From positions 385,001 through 449,000 of the forward strand of contig JAEMWC010000010.1 of assembly GCA_016490735.1 (NCBI GenBank): a stretch of 64,000 bases of DNA, in the 5' to 3' direction. Positions 1 to 10,985 of the stretch are shown here, piece after piece. The translations under genes and the position numbers were made by a program. Under the pieces are notes generated by a model. The model had not been told where the DNA came from, made no database searches, and was given only the letters and a program-made list of their open reading frames with translations. Every line of letters begins with the position of its first letter. Positions within the stretch are counted from its first letter, which is position 1. Origin of the DNA: Pachyseris speciosa (lineage: Eukaryota > Cnidaria > Anthozoa > Scleractinia > Pachyseridae).

Positions 1-38
1 ATTTATGCAATTGCGAAAAGAAGCCTGAAAAAAATTCA

Positions 39-86
39 GGACCCCAACGGGGCTCGAACCCGTGACCTCGCGATTACCGGCGCGAT

Positions 87-112
<26 letters not shown>
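39..112 (-). tRNA. tRNA-Thr(GGU)-like gene, copy 1
   Basis: Read on the - strand it folds as a cloverleaf of usual length: acceptor GGCTTCA against TGGGGTC (several G-U pairs), D-arm GCTC/GAGC, T-arm ACGGG/CCCGT with loop TTCGAGC, discriminator C73. The A box (TAGCTCAGTTGG) and B box (GGTTCGAGCCC) are intact, so Pol III could transcribe it. By canonical numbering the anticodon is GGU (Thr). Two oddities: base 33 is C instead of the nearly universal U, and the anticodon stem pairs (TCGCG/CGCGA) only if the loop is 8 nt (CCGGTAAT) and the variable loop 4 nt. It may be a tRNA-derived SINE head rather than a working tRNA. The T run downstream is 7. Confidence 0.6.
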
Positions 113-127
<15 letters not shown>

Positions 128-290
128 AGGTCAATTGTGGGTTCATATGTTCCCGTGAAAGAAATGAGTGTGAATGACATATGAAATGAATCATATATGA
201 ACTGCGGAAATGAAATCAAATGAAGAATGATCCTCGCAGTTGTGAACGCAATTTATGCAATTGCGAAAAGAAGCCTGAAAAAAAAATTCA

Positions 291-338
291 GGACCCCAAC
301 GGGGCTCGAACCCGTGACCTCGCGATTACCGGCGCGAT

Positions 339-364
<26 letters not shown>
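291..364 (-). tRNA. tRNA-Thr(GGU)-like gene, copy 2
   Basis: Sequence identical to copy 1; downstream T run 9. Confidence 0.6.
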
Positions 365-379
<15 letters not shown>

Positions 380-540
380 AGGTCAATTGTGGGTTCATAT
401 GTTCCCGTGAAAGAAATGAGTGTGAATGACATATGAAATGAATCATATATGAACTGCGGAAATGAAATCAAATGAAGAATGATCCTCGCAGTTGTGAACG
501 CAATTTATGCAATTGCGAAATGAAGCCTGAAAAAAATTCA

Positions 541-588
541 GGACCCCAACGGGGCTCGAACCCGTGACCTCGCGATTACCGGCGCGAT

Positions 589-614
<26 letters not shown>
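541..614 (-). tRNA. tRNA-Thr(GGU)-like gene, copy 3
   Basis: As copy 1. The flank beyond the terminator hairpin has one change (gaaatgaagcc for gaaaagaagcc). Confidence 0.6.
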
Positions 615-629
<15 letters not shown>

Positions 630-792
630 AGGTCAATTGTGGGTTCATATGTTCCCGTGAAAGAAATGAGTGTGAATGACATATGAAATGAATCATATAT
701 GAACTGCGGAAATGAAATCAAATGAAGAATGATCCTCGCAGTTGTGAACGCAATTTATGCAATTGCGAAAAGAAGCCTGAAAAAAAAATTCA

Positions 793-840
793 GGACCCCA
801 ACGGGGCTCGAACCCGTGACCTCGCGATTACCGGCGCGAT

Positions 841-866
<26 letters not shown>
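793..866 (-). tRNA. tRNA-Thr(GGU)-like gene, copy 4
   Basis: As copy 1; downstream T run 9. Confidence 0.6.
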
Positions 867-881
<15 letters not shown>

Positions 882-1042
882 AGGTCAATTGTGGGTTCAT
901 ATGTTCCCGTGAAAGAAATGAGTGTGAATGACATATGAAATGAATCATATATGAACTGCGGAAATGAAATCAAATGAAGAATGATCCTCGCAGTTGTGAA
1001 CGCAATTTATGCAATTGCGAAAAGAAGCCTGAAAAAAATTCA

Positions 1043-1090
1043 GGACCCCAACGGGGCTCGAACCCATGACCTCGCGATTACCGGCGCGAT

Positions 1091-1116
<26 letters not shown>
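1043..1116 (-). tRNA. tRNA-Thr(GGU)-like gene, copy 5
   Basis: One base change in the T stem (CGGG to TGGG on the tRNA strand), replacing a C-G pair by T-G; boxes A and B kept. Confidence 0.58.
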
Positions 1117-1131
<15 letters not shown>

Positions 1132-1292
1132 AGGTCAATTGTGGGTTCATATGTTCCCGTGAAAGAAATGAGTGTGAATGACATATGAAATGAATCATAT
1201 ATGAACTGCGGAAATGAAATCAAATGAAGAATGATCCTCGCAGTTGTGAACGCAATTTATGCAATTGCGAAAAGAAGCCTGAAAAAAATTCA

Positions 1293-1340
1293 GGACCCCA
1301 ACGGGGCTCGAACCCGTGACCTCGCGATTACCGGCGCGAT

Positions 1341-1366
<26 letters not shown>
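1293..1366 (-). tRNA. tRNA-Thr(GGU)-like gene, copy 6
   Basis: As copy 1; the AT-rich tail has actgcgaaaat for actgcggaaat. Confidence 0.6.
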
Positions 1367-1381
<15 letters not shown>

Positions 1382-1547
1382 AGGTCAATTGTGGGTTCAT
1401 ATGTTCCCGTGAAAGAAATGAGTGTGAATGACATATGAAATGAATCATATATGAACTGCGAAAATGAAATCAAATGAAGAATGATCCTCGCAGTTGTGAA
1501 CGCAATTTATGCAATTGCGAAAAGAAGCCTGAAAAAAAAAAAATTCA

Positions 1548-1595
1548 GGACCCCAACGGGGCTCGAACCCGTGACCTCGCGATTACCGGCGCGAT

Positions 1596-1621
<26 letters not shown>
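1548..1621 (-). tRNA. tRNA-Thr(GGU)-like gene, copy 7
   Basis: As copy 1; downstream T run expanded to 12, which accounts for the 255-bp spacing here. Confidence 0.6.
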
Positions 1622-1636
<15 letters not shown>

Positions 1637-1796
1637 AGGTCAATTGTGGGTTCATATGTTCCCGTGAAAGAAATGAGTGTGAATGACATATGAAATGAAT
1701 CATATATGAACTGCGGAAATGAAATCAAATGAAGAATGATCCTCGCAGTTGTGAACGCAATTTATGCAATTGCGAAAAGAAGCCTGAAAAAATTCA

Positions 1797-1844
1797 GGAC
1801 CCCAACGGGGCTTGAACCCGTGACCTCGCGATTACCGGCGCGAT

Positions 1845-1870
<26 letters not shown>
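1797..1870 (-). tRNA. tRNA-Thr(GGU)-like gene, copy 8
   Basis: One change in the T loop (TTCGAGC to TTCAAGC) inside the B box; T run 6. Confidence 0.57.
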
Positions 1871-1885
<15 letters not shown>

Positions 1886-2046
1886 AGGTCAATTGTGGGT
1901 TCATATGTTCCCGTGAAAGAAATGAGTGTGAATGACATATGAAATGAATCATATATGAACTGCGGAAATGAAATCAAATGAAGAATGATCCTCGCAGTTG
2001 TGAACGCAATTTATGCAATTGCGAAAAGAAGCCTGAAAAAAATTCA

Positions 2047-2094
2047 GGACCCCAACGGGGCTCGAACCCGTGACCTCGCGATTACCGGCGCGAT

Positions 2095-2120
<26 letters not shown>
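2047..2120 (-). tRNA. tRNA-Thr(GGU)-like gene, copy 9
   Basis: As copy 1; T run 7. Confidence 0.6.
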
Positions 2121-2135
<15 letters not shown>

Positions 2136-2296
2136 AGGTCAATTGTGGGTTCATATGTTCCCGTGAAAGAAATGAGTGTGAATGACATATGAAATGAATC
2201 ATATATGAACTGCGGAAATGAAATCAAATGAAGAATGATCCTCGCAGTTGTGAACGCAATTTATGCAATTGCGAAAAGAAGCCTGAAACAAATTCA

Positions 2297-2344
2297 GGAC
2301 CCCAACGAGGCTCGAACCCGTGACCTCGCGATTACCGGCGCGAT

Positions 2345-2370
<26 letters not shown>
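2297..2370 (-). tRNA. tRNA-Thr(GGU)-like gene, copy 10
   Basis: One change in the T stem (CCCCG to CCTCG), and the downstream T run is interrupted (TTTGTTT), so Pol III termination would be weaker than in the other copies. Confidence 0.57.
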
Positions 2371-2385
<15 letters not shown>

Positions 2386-2546
2386 AGGTCAATTGTGGGT
2401 TCATATGTTCCCGTGAAAGAAATGAGTGTGAATGACATATGAAATGAATCATATATGAACTGCGGAAATGAAATCAAATGAAGAATGATCCTCGCAGTTG
2501 TGAACGCAATTTATGCAATTGCGAAAAGAAGCCTGAAAAAAATTCA

Positions 2547-2594
2547 GGACCCCAACGGGGCTCGAACCCGTGACCTCGCGATTACCGGCGCGAT

Positions 2595-2620
<26 letters not shown>
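2547..2620 (-). tRNA. tRNA-Thr(GGU)-like gene, copy 11
   Basis: As copy 1; spacing from copies 10 and 12 exactly 250 bp. Confidence 0.6.
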
Positions 2621-2635
<15 letters not shown>

Positions 2636-2796
2636 AGGTCAATTGTGGGTTCATATGTTCCCGTGAAAGAAATGAGTGTGAATGACATATGAAATGAATC
2701 ATATATGAACTGCGGAAATGAAATCAAATGAAGAATGATCCTCGCAGTTGTGAACGCAATTTATGCAATTGCGAAAAGAAGCCTGAAAAAAATTCA

Positions 2797-2844
2797 GGAC
2801 CCCAACGGGGCTCGAACCCGTGACCTCGCGATTACCGGCGCGAT

Positions 2845-2870
<26 letters not shown>
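2797..2870 (-). tRNA. tRNA-Thr(GGU)-like gene, copy 12
   Basis: As copy 1; the tail has one change (gaaagcaaatg for gaaatcaaatg). Confidence 0.6.
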
Positions 2871-2885
<15 letters not shown>

Positions 2886-3046
2886 AGGTCAATTGTGGGT
2901 TCATATGTTCCCGTGAAAGAAATGAGTGTGAATGACATATGAAATGAATCATATATGAACTGCGGAAATGAAAGCAAATGAAGAATGATCCTCGCAGTTG
3001 TGAACGCAATTTATGCAATTGCGAAAAGAAGCCTGAAAAAAATTCA

Positions 3047-3094
3047 GGACCCCAACGGGGCTCGAACCCGTGACCTCGCGATTACCGGCGCGAT

Positions 3095-3120
<26 letters not shown>
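3047..3120 (-). tRNA. tRNA-Thr(GGU)-like gene, copy 13
   Basis: As copy 1; one G lost in the tail at about 3214. Confidence 0.6.
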
Positions 3121-3135
<15 letters not shown>

Positions 3136-3301
3136 AGGTCAATTGTGGGTTCATATGTTCCCGTGAAAGAAATGAGTGTGAATGACATATGAAATGAATC
3201 ATATATGAACTGCGAAATGAAATCAAATGAAGAATGATCCTCGCAGTTGTGAACGCAATTTATGCAATTGCGAAAAGAAGCCTGAAAAAAAAAAAAATTC
3301 A

Positions 3302-3349
3302 GGACCCCAACGGGGCTCGAACCCGTGACCTCGCGATTACCGGCGCGAT

Positions 3350-3375
<26 letters not shown>
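3302..3375 (-). tRNA. tRNA-Thr(GGU)-like gene, copy 14
   Basis: As copy 1; T run 13, the longest in the array. Confidence 0.6.
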
Positions 3376-3390
<15 letters not shown>

Positions 3391-3551
3391 AGGTCAATTG
3401 TGGGTTCATATGTTCCCGTGAAAGAAATGAGTGTGAATGACATATGAAATGAATCATATATGAACTGCGGAAATGAAATCAAATGAAGAATGATCCTCGC
3501 AGTTGTGAACGCAATTTATGCAATTGCGAAAAGAAGCCTGAAAAAAATTCA

Positions 3552-3599
3552 GGACCCCAACGGGGCTCGAACCCGTGACCTCGCGATTACCGGCGCGAT

Positions 3600-3625
<26 letters not shown>
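3552..3625 (-). tRNA. tRNA-Thr(GGU)-like gene, copy 15
   Basis: As copy 1; T run 7. Confidence 0.6.
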
Positions 3626-3640
<15 letters not shown>

Positions 3641-3800
3641 AGGTCAATTGTGGGTTCATATGTTCCCGTGAAAGAAATGAGTGTGAATGACATATGAAAT
3701 GAATCATATATGAACTGCGGAAATGAAATCAAATGAAGAATGATCCTCGCAGTTGTGAACGCAATTTATGCAATTGCGAAAAGAAGCCTGAAAAAATTCA

Positions 3801-3848
3801 GGACCCCAACGGGGCTCGAACCCGTGACCTCGCGATTACCGGCGCGAT

Positions 3849-3874
<26 letters not shown>
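3801..3874 (-). tRNA. tRNA-Thr(GGU)-like gene, copy 16
   Basis: As copy 1; T run 6; the leader has one change (gtgtgttcat for gtgggttcat). Confidence 0.6.
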
Positions 3875-3889
<15 letters not shown>

Positions 3890-4050
3890 AGGTCAATTGT
3901 GTGTTCATATGTTCCCGTGAAAGAAATGAGTGTGAATGACATATGAAATGAATCATATATGAACTGCGGAAATGAAATCAAATGAAGAATGATCCTCGCA
4001 GTTGTGAACGCAATTTATGCAATTGCGAAAAGAAGCCTGAAAAAAATTCA

Positions 4051-4098
4051 GGACCCCAACGGGGCTCGAACCCGTGACCTCGCGATTACCGGCGCGAT

Positions 4099-4124
<26 letters not shown>
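4051..4124 (-). tRNA. tRNA-Thr(GGU)-like gene, copy 17
   Basis: As copy 1; the leader has gatatatg for gacatatg, a state shared with the right-hand array. Confidence 0.6.
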
Positions 4125-4139
<15 letters not shown>

Positions 4140-4300
4140 AGGTCAATTGTGGGTTCATATGTTCCCGTGAAAGAAATGAGTGTGAATGATATATGAAATG
4201 AATCATATATGAACTGCGGAAATGAAATCAAATGAAGAATGATCCTCGCAGTTGTGAACGCAATTTATGCGATTGCGAAAAGAAGCCTGAAAAAAATTCA

Positions 4301-4348
4301 GGACCCCAACGGGGCTCGAACCCATGACCTCGCGATTACCGGCGGGAT

Positions 4349-4374
<26 letters not shown>
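4301..4374 (-). tRNA. tRNA-Thr(GGU)-like gene, copy 18 (last before the inversion)
   Basis: Two changes: the T-stem C to T seen in copy 5, and one in the anticodon stem (TCGCG to TCCCG on the tRNA strand) that breaks a pair. Edge copies of an array often escape homogenisation. Confidence 0.55.
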
Positions 4375-4389
<15 letters not shown>

Positions 4390-4580
4390 AGGTCAATTGT
4401 GGGTTCATATGTTCCCGTGAAAGAAATGAGTGTGAATGACATATGAAATGAATCATATATGAACTGCGGAAATGAAAATCATTCTTCATTTGATTTCATT
4501 TCCGCAGTTCATATATGATTCATTTCATATGTCATTCACACTCATTTCTTTCACGGGAACATATGAACCACAATTGACCT

Positions 4581-4595
<15 letters not shown>

Positions 4596-4621
<26 letters not shown>

Positions 4622-4669
4622 ATCGCGCCGGTAATCGCGAGGTCACGGGTTCGAGCCCCGTTGGGGTCC
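4596..4669 (+). tRNA. tRNA-Thr(GGU)-like gene, copy 19 (inverted)
   Basis: First copy after the orientation switch, identical in the gene to copy 1. The flank carries acaacagcgagg for acaactgcgagg. Confidence 0.6.
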
Positions 4670-4830
4670 TGAATTTTTTTCAGGCTTCTTTTCGCAATTG
4701 CATAAATTGCGTTCACAACAGCGAGGATCATTCTTCATTTGATTTCATTTCCGCAGTTCATATATGATTCGTTTCATATGTCATTCACACTCATTTCTTT
4801 CACGGGAACATATGAACCCACAATTGACCT

Positions 4831-4845
<15 letters not shown>

Positions 4846-4871
<26 letters not shown>

Positions 4872-4918
4872 ATCGCGCCGGTAATCGCGAGGTCACGGGT
4901 TCGAGCCCCGTTGGGTCC
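4846..4918 (+). tRNA. tRNA-Thr(GGU)-like gene, copy 20 (inverted, 1 bp short)
   Basis: One G is lost from the 3' acceptor strand (TTGGGTCC for TTGGGGTCC), so the acceptor stem can no longer form seven pairs in register. Boxes A and B are intact. Confidence 0.5.
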
Positions 4919-5037
4919 TGAATTTTTTCAGGCTTCTTTTCGCAATTGCATAAATTGCGTTCACAACTGCGAGGATCATTCTTCATTTGATTTCATTTCC
5001 GCAGTTCATATATGATTCATTTCATATGTCATTCACA

Positions 5038-6180
5038 ATAGAGTACTGATTGGGTAGCAGTTGTTGCCGGCATTACTTACCAGCAACAACAAAAACAAAT
5101 GTTACTTCTTAAAATATCACTTTGACGAATACAAAAGCAGAAATTCGGAGCATTGGAGTGCTCGCGCTGCCGGTGATTATAACAGTACCACATAGACTTT
5201 TGCTGATTAATAATAATAATAATAATATATTTTAACAGGATGACCATTTCAGTTATAAAAACTGCTATGAATATGGGTCTTGTGCAAAGTGAATAAAAAT
5301 CGAACTTAACAAGACAATACTGTGAAACTATATGCATTGATGTCTAGTACTGTCCGGATAAAAGTTATATACAACCATTACACAGGGTAGCGACCTCATA
5401 AAAAGGCTCTCTTAGTCGACTCTAGATTGACTGTATCAATAGATAACTTATCCTTAGTCCTAGTCCGGCCCCTGCTCAACATAAATATCATAAGTTTGCT
5501 GATGAAAATAACTTGGGGCTTGTCCATGAAGACAATTCTTGACCAGCTTAACAATATGTTTCTCTCTTCTCGTCATAAGAAGGTCCCAGCCAAGATTGCA
5601 GATATGCAGATAGATAGCAGATATGCGTGGTTTTTCCCATTTTTTAGTAAAGTAAATTCTCCACCCTTCAAGTGAACAGTGGTCTTTTCTATCTCGTAGA
5701 TACAGTTATTATGTCGATCCTGTTTATGATTCACCGGGTACAAACCGACAATTTTGTGATGCAGGGAGCGAATGAGACTCTCCTATAAAAAGCAGAGGAA
5801 TTTATGGCTTAGTTACATTTACTAGGGTAAAACAACTTACTAAATAAATACAAAAATGCATTTGTTTTGTTGTGCCCTCGAAAAACAAATTTTTGACAGG
5901 CCTATTCTACTGAACACGCACGCGCCTTAAGCCTGACAAGGACTGACGCACTGAGGGCAAGCAAAATACATCTGTGCAGAATTGAGGCACGTAGATTGGT
6001 GAAAGTTCCATAAAAAGAAATTAATTTTATCAACTGAAAGTTATGATTGGCGGGAATATGTTTTCATCAATGATTGACGTGCTGCAAATCGTGAGAAAGA
6101 ACCAACTGAACCTTCAGCATAAATAGAGCAACGTTGGCCTTAAAACGGAGAGACAACAGCAGGACTATCAGAAAGTGAAA
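5038..6180 (+). promoter_or_regulatory. GPCR unit 1 upstream module with TATA-like box
   Basis: Conserved upstream module of the receptor units; the same sequence, diverged, occurs at 15300-15460 + 19551-20453, 24767-25744 and 27771-28510. It starts abruptly at the tRNA-like array. It holds a short (TAA)n run at 5208-5228 and ends with the core promoter motif CATAAATA at 6118-6125, about 63 bp before the receptor ATG. No coding function seen. Confidence 0.6.
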
Positions 6181-7164
6181 ATGAACATAACGACAAATGG
6201 ATCAAGTTGCTCCATCTTGTTTAACCCTACTGCAGCAAAATTGGGAAAAACCGTTGCTCTCTGCCTAATCATTGTTCTTTCGCTGGTAGGGAATTCCTTT
6301 ATAGGAATAATTGTTTACAAAAACGCAAACCTTGAGGAAACCGATAAATTATTTCATCGTCAACATGGCCATGTCGACCTGCTGTATCCTATATTCCTGT
6401 TTCCGCGTGAGCTACATCAACTGTACTCTACTCTAACTCCTGGCTTATCAGTGGTCCTCTTGGTCAGGCCTTTTGCAGATTGGTTCCCTTCTTCACAGAT
6501 GTCTCCACTTCTGTGTCTATTCAAAGCCAGGTTCTGATAGCAGTGGATCGATTTGGAGCCGTGGTATATCCTCTACACTCCCCACTCATCAGTTCAAAGC
6601 TGTGTCCCTACTTCGTTCTCGCCACTGGATCGTCGCTATGGCATTCTGCTCTTCAAATCTCTTCACCCACAAACTTGTCGAACATGAACATGAAGGAGAA
6701 CTATTTTGTCTCGGTCATTGGAATGAAGTGTTCGGAGAGTCCTCCTCTTTTTCACATTACGTCCTAGCAGGCTCTGTTGTGTTTTTTTTACATCCCTCTC
6801 CCCTTGTTGGCCGTACTTTACTCCATCATCCTTATCAAACTAAAGACACAGAAGATTCCAGGCGAACAATCAGCCAACTCTGAACAACAACGAGCGAAAA
6901 AGAAAAGAAACGTGCTGAAGATGGCCATTGCTATCTTGTTGGTGTTTGCACTGTGCTTGGTTACCTTGGAGTATTATCTTGTTGCTACTCTCCTTGACAG
7001 TGACATTACTTCAGATTGTAGCTTTTTTATCTCTCTGCATTGTCTGGTTTATGAGCTGCTCAAATTGTACATCAATCCATGGATCTGTTTTTATTTTTTC
7101 AGTGGTAATTATAAAAGATCCTAAAGAGACTCCTGAATGTTCAAGTGGCACAGATCAGCGATAG
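6181..7164 (+). pseudogene. Broken rhodopsin-like GPCR, unit 1
   Basis: The first 40 or so residues match the intact receptors (N-terminus with NGS glycosylation site, TM1 with LVGNS), then single-base losses disrupt the frame. One lies in TM2, where the Asp codon region reads gtcgacc for gtccgacc; others follow in TM3-TM5, so pieces of the receptor appear in all three frames. The TM6-TM7 part is readable from about 6780: the loop KIPGEQSANSEQQRAK is kept, but the CWxP of TM6 has become CLVT and the helix-8 end stops early. NPWIC remains in TM7. Several lesions make this a clear pseudogene. The promoter motif upstream and the 3' UTR downstream are still present. Confidence 0.9.
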
Positions 7165-10100
7165 GTCTTAAAAATTCTCACTGTGATGTGTTCGATTTCT
7201 GAACCTCCCAGGAACTTACAAACATGAATTTCAACAAAGCCTATTATGTTTGTATTTTTTCAATTTTGTATTTGAACAAACTCTAGTGAAAACTGAGATA
7301 TTTCACATAAGTAAAACGATCTGATGTGAATAAATTATAAATTTTCTATAGGGATGACCAGTTCTAATTCTGTGCGCACGAACCGAAAACTTGAAGAACT
7401 TAGTGAAGAGATACCTGGTATGCCGTGTAATATGAGATATAACTGGTAAATATGAATACCACTTGGTGAAAGGTTTTAACATGCTCAATGAAGCTTGCCT
7501 TGTAAATAGCCACCTAAGTAAGATATTCTTCATCGTCCCGTCGATTTAAAATATTGGTTGTTTGTTCTGAATATTTTTAAAAGATTCCAGTGCATGAAGA
7601 ATAGAATATACTTAAAATCGACTGTTGAAGGAATGATTTCCACTCTACAAAACGCTAACTTGTAAATATAAGTAAATATAAATCCAACAAAAAGAATAAT
7701 TGTAAATAGACCTGTTGTCACCTGTAACATGACTTAGCTGATTTGAGACACTTTGCTGAACGATTCAGCATTAACCGTTCTTTGTGACTCTCGATGCAAA
7801 CTATGTGAAATTTTCAAAACCGTTGTTTGGTCGAATTTCTGGTTGAAATATTGTTGGCATTTGTGAAACTCCAGTTAGGATGAGGAATGTTATACTCGGA
7901 TTTCCTTTATAAAAACGAATAAAATATTGTAACGTAGGACTGTAATAAATGGTTCTCCTCAAAATGTCTTGTTTATTGTAAACCCCACACTCTTTCTGTG
8001 TGTTATATAGCTCTTCCGTTATTTCTTCTGTTTTAAAAGGTATCAGATACCATACACTGTTTTAAAACAAAACGAGATCTATCAGTGGCCCCAAATTGAA
8101 ACTCTTCAAGTTTACATCTCTCAAATCATAAGTCTGAGTGAGTCTTGGGGAGTCAAATCCTCTTTATATATTCTTGGAAACTGTATTAATTTGGTTTTTC
8201 TGAATTAACCCCTTCGTTCTGCTCGAATGATCTCATAGTAGTTGCTTGGCGCCCTGTTACTAGGGTTTAACTCATTTGTCACGTTCCCTGTCATTTTGTT
8301 AGGTTCAGCACGAGCGAGTTCCCATGCGCTGCTTCTCTTTTACAGCTCTAAACCACAAAATTGGCAAATTTTATAGGATTTCTTTTATCTTCTGCTCTCC
8401 TATAAACAATCATTTCGTTTTCCTTGAATGCACCTGCTCTGTCACAAGTTGAAAAACAGGAAGCAAAAAGGCAAGACAACAGCATCTTTTACGCACATTT
8501 ATTCATAAACGTAGTTCAGTTTAAGGAAAACATTGGGTTAATAAGTTTGGCTAATTTTCCTATCGCACCCGCTCTTAATTTGGCGGGCGAGACAAAGATT
8601 AATAAGCATGGAACATTTAACATTTTAAGAGGAGCAAATTTTTGGTGGTGTAGCTCTGGCGCTTTATGTACTTAATGACTGAGTCTGTAATCATTAGATC
8701 GCCGAACATTTGAAACATGTGCGCGCTATTTGACGGGATAAACATTTTTTCTTAAATGTGCGTAAACAACAAGCAATGAGTAGAATATCTCGTTAAACTT
8801 CTGAAAAAAGGTATTGGGAATTTTTATCTATTTCGGATTGGAGATGAGGAGGTGTGGGGAGGGGGGGGGTGAAGAGGGAGGGGTTGGTCGGGGGTGTGGG
8901 CAGAAGAAATTCTTCCCGAAACACGGCTATAAGGCAATTTCAGACAAACACAAGGAATACTCAACGATTACTAGGAATCCGGGATCATATATCCCAGAAC
9001 TATATTTCATTGACGGTCGAAAAACTCAAAGCTATGATCTGTACCCAGTTTCAATATTGTACTGAAGGAGAAAACAAATGTCTTGGAGTATCTTACTGAC
9101 TACAACCGATTCCTGATGGAAACTGAGTGTGCTGCCGCGTTTTTGTTTCGTTTCGTTTTCTTCTGGTGTTGTTTTGTTTTCGTTGCGTTTTGGTTTTGTT
9201 TTGTTCAGATTTGTTTACGTTTAGTGGTTTCGAGTTTTGAGAATAAAAAAATATAAAAGTTTGCCTACGAGTACACTCTCTGCTTCACCATTTTAGCCCC
9301 TTTCTAAACATATTCAACAAATCTTTGCAGCTTCGCAGCCTCTATAAGCTCTAAATTTCAGTGGCGGGGATAGTGTCGCAGCCCTATTGTTTTAGGGCTA
9401 GGGTCCATTGTTTGTGTTGTTTGTTCTTTTGTCTCAACTGAAGGGTGGTCTCCAATCAGGTGAGACCTTGTAAGAGCTGCGAGGTGCCCCGAATCTTTAC
9501 CTAGCTCAGTTGTTCTACTATGAGCTCGAGGGTTTAAATTTGATATTGGCGGCCATATGCTTGAGCCGGTTGGATTTTCTTTTCTATCAAGTTTTCAAAT
9601 TCTCTCCGCCTATTAATTAATTCTCAAGTTTATTTCATTACTTCTCTACAAAGAATACTACTCTGTGAAAAAAAGAACAAAAAATATATTTATTTGTTCC
9701 CTAAGAACTGTCGTCCTCCTTCGATCTACCAGAATTTACGACGCCCTAACATGATTCCTTTTTGCGCTCACAGTTTCTTGTTTCTACCGTTAAGATCAAA
9801 TTTAAAGAGGTGATTAGGATACCTTAAACGTTTCTTACGTAAAGCCACGGGTGAATTAAATTTTGCGCTTCAATAATTTTCTTCAAAAATAAAATTCGTT
9901 CGCTTTTATCCTAAATGAATGTCAGTTTCGCCACGATCTCGATGCTATGCTTGATTAACAGATTTGATGAGTTTGTTAGAGGACAACTTAGAGGTAGACT
10001 CTGCATGAAATGTTTAAACTAATCGACTTCCTTTGCACTCTCTGATCAAAAGTCGATCTTTCCTTACACCATGGATAGCTCAATTATTTCACCAACAGTT

Positions 10101-10985
10101 AAGCACATTTTAGTCCCTGTATATTTGACACCAGATCTCTTCCACGCTGGAGACAAGGCGTTATCATGTTTAAACAGCCAAATTAGTTAGTGGGCGCTCA
10201 ATTACAACAGGTGTTTGTATAGAGTGCGCCAGCAAGGAATAACGATTGTCATAGAAAAATATTGTCCATCAATTTGTGTAACCACAGAGTTAATTGAGAA
10301 TAGCAAGCTCTGTGGGGTGGAATGATTAGCTATTTAGCGTATGTTCCTTTCGGCAGCTTTTACACATGTAAACTTCTTTTCCGAAGCGGTCACGTTTCGA
10401 ACAGAAAGTAAAGAGAAGGAAACACGTACAAAGCAGAAAACGACGAGAAAGACGCGAATGAAAATAAAGGGAGATCAGAACAAACAAAACTATAGTTCAG
10501 CCCGCCAAACAACTTTTAAACACATACTGCCTGTTTCAAATATGGCAGAAAATTTGATGATCACGTACGGCTCAGAAAGTATATCCTCTTTGGACAGCCT
10601 GGCCGTAATGCTTAGTAACATGAGTTTCGTAAGAAATGCCGCTCTCGCTTCACGCCTTTTTGCTGTTTTTCGGCCAAATGTAAATGTTTTTGGGAAGATT
10701 ACTTTACTTTTTTGACAAATTTGTCTTCCAAAAACACTCTTTCATTCATGATTACCGACGTTCAACATGATTCCTACTTAGAACGGGAGTCACTTTTTGA
10801 AATAAAATTTCTTTCAATTCGCCTTCTCGTATCACAAACACATTCCATCTTTTTTTCCGTGTATACACCTGCTACGAAACTAATTGTGTGCAACTGCCAA
10901 TGGTAGATGCACTGGAGGCAAACAAGAGAGATCTTTGCATGCTATCATATAAGTACTTTCAGAAAAATTCAAATACCAAAAACAT
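7165..10985 (+). other. Unit 1 3' UTR and long downstream module
   Basis: Non-coding module repeated after units 3 (21427-24766), 5 (35790-39928) and 6 (49530-53386). It begins with the receptor 3' UTR and an AATAAA at 7918-7923. A G-rich, C-poor stretch at 8842-8901 has several runs of four or more G and recurs at the same place in the other units. At 9365-9555 the - strand carries a frame-broken version of the small reading frame intact at 51868-52071. A stretch around 10390-10480 is lysine/arginine-rich in translation, but the frame differs between units, so I do not call it a gene. Confidence 0.6.
7918..7923 (+). terminator. Poly(A) signal AATAAA, unit 1
   Basis: AATAAA followed by the conserved ATTGTAACGTAGGA, about 755 bp after the receptor stop. 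The same block ends the 3' UTR of units 5 and 6. Confidence 0.5.

Larger units (their letters stand above)
1..5037. repeat. Left tandem array of 250-bp tRNA-like units, inverted at about 4478
   Basis: Twenty copies of a unit of 249-255 bp fill this stretch. Eighteen have the tRNA-like gene on the - strand; at about 4478 the orientation flips with no spacer and two further copies lie on the + strand, so the last 550 bp can pair with the copies to the left. In tRNA direction each unit holds a short leader, the 74-nt tRNA-like gene, a CCTGAA-Tn-TTCAGG hairpin with 6 or more T (a Pol III type stop), an inverted pair GCAATTG/AATTGC, and an AT-rich tail with TTCATATATGA. Copies are nearly identical; most length change is in the T run. 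The array stops inside a unit at 5037, where GPCR unit 1 begins. The left end lies outside the window. Confidence 0.95.

Noticed and set aside
227..436. Repeated 69-residue reading frames across the tRNA-like units
   Set aside because: They run through the tRNA-like gene and its flanks, occur once per unit and change frame with the T-run length; predicted proteins of this kind are artefacts of the repeat.
10341..10715. 124-residue lysine-rich frame in the unit 1 module
   Set aside because: The corresponding parts of units 3 and 6 are shifted or deleted, as expected for non-coding sequence.
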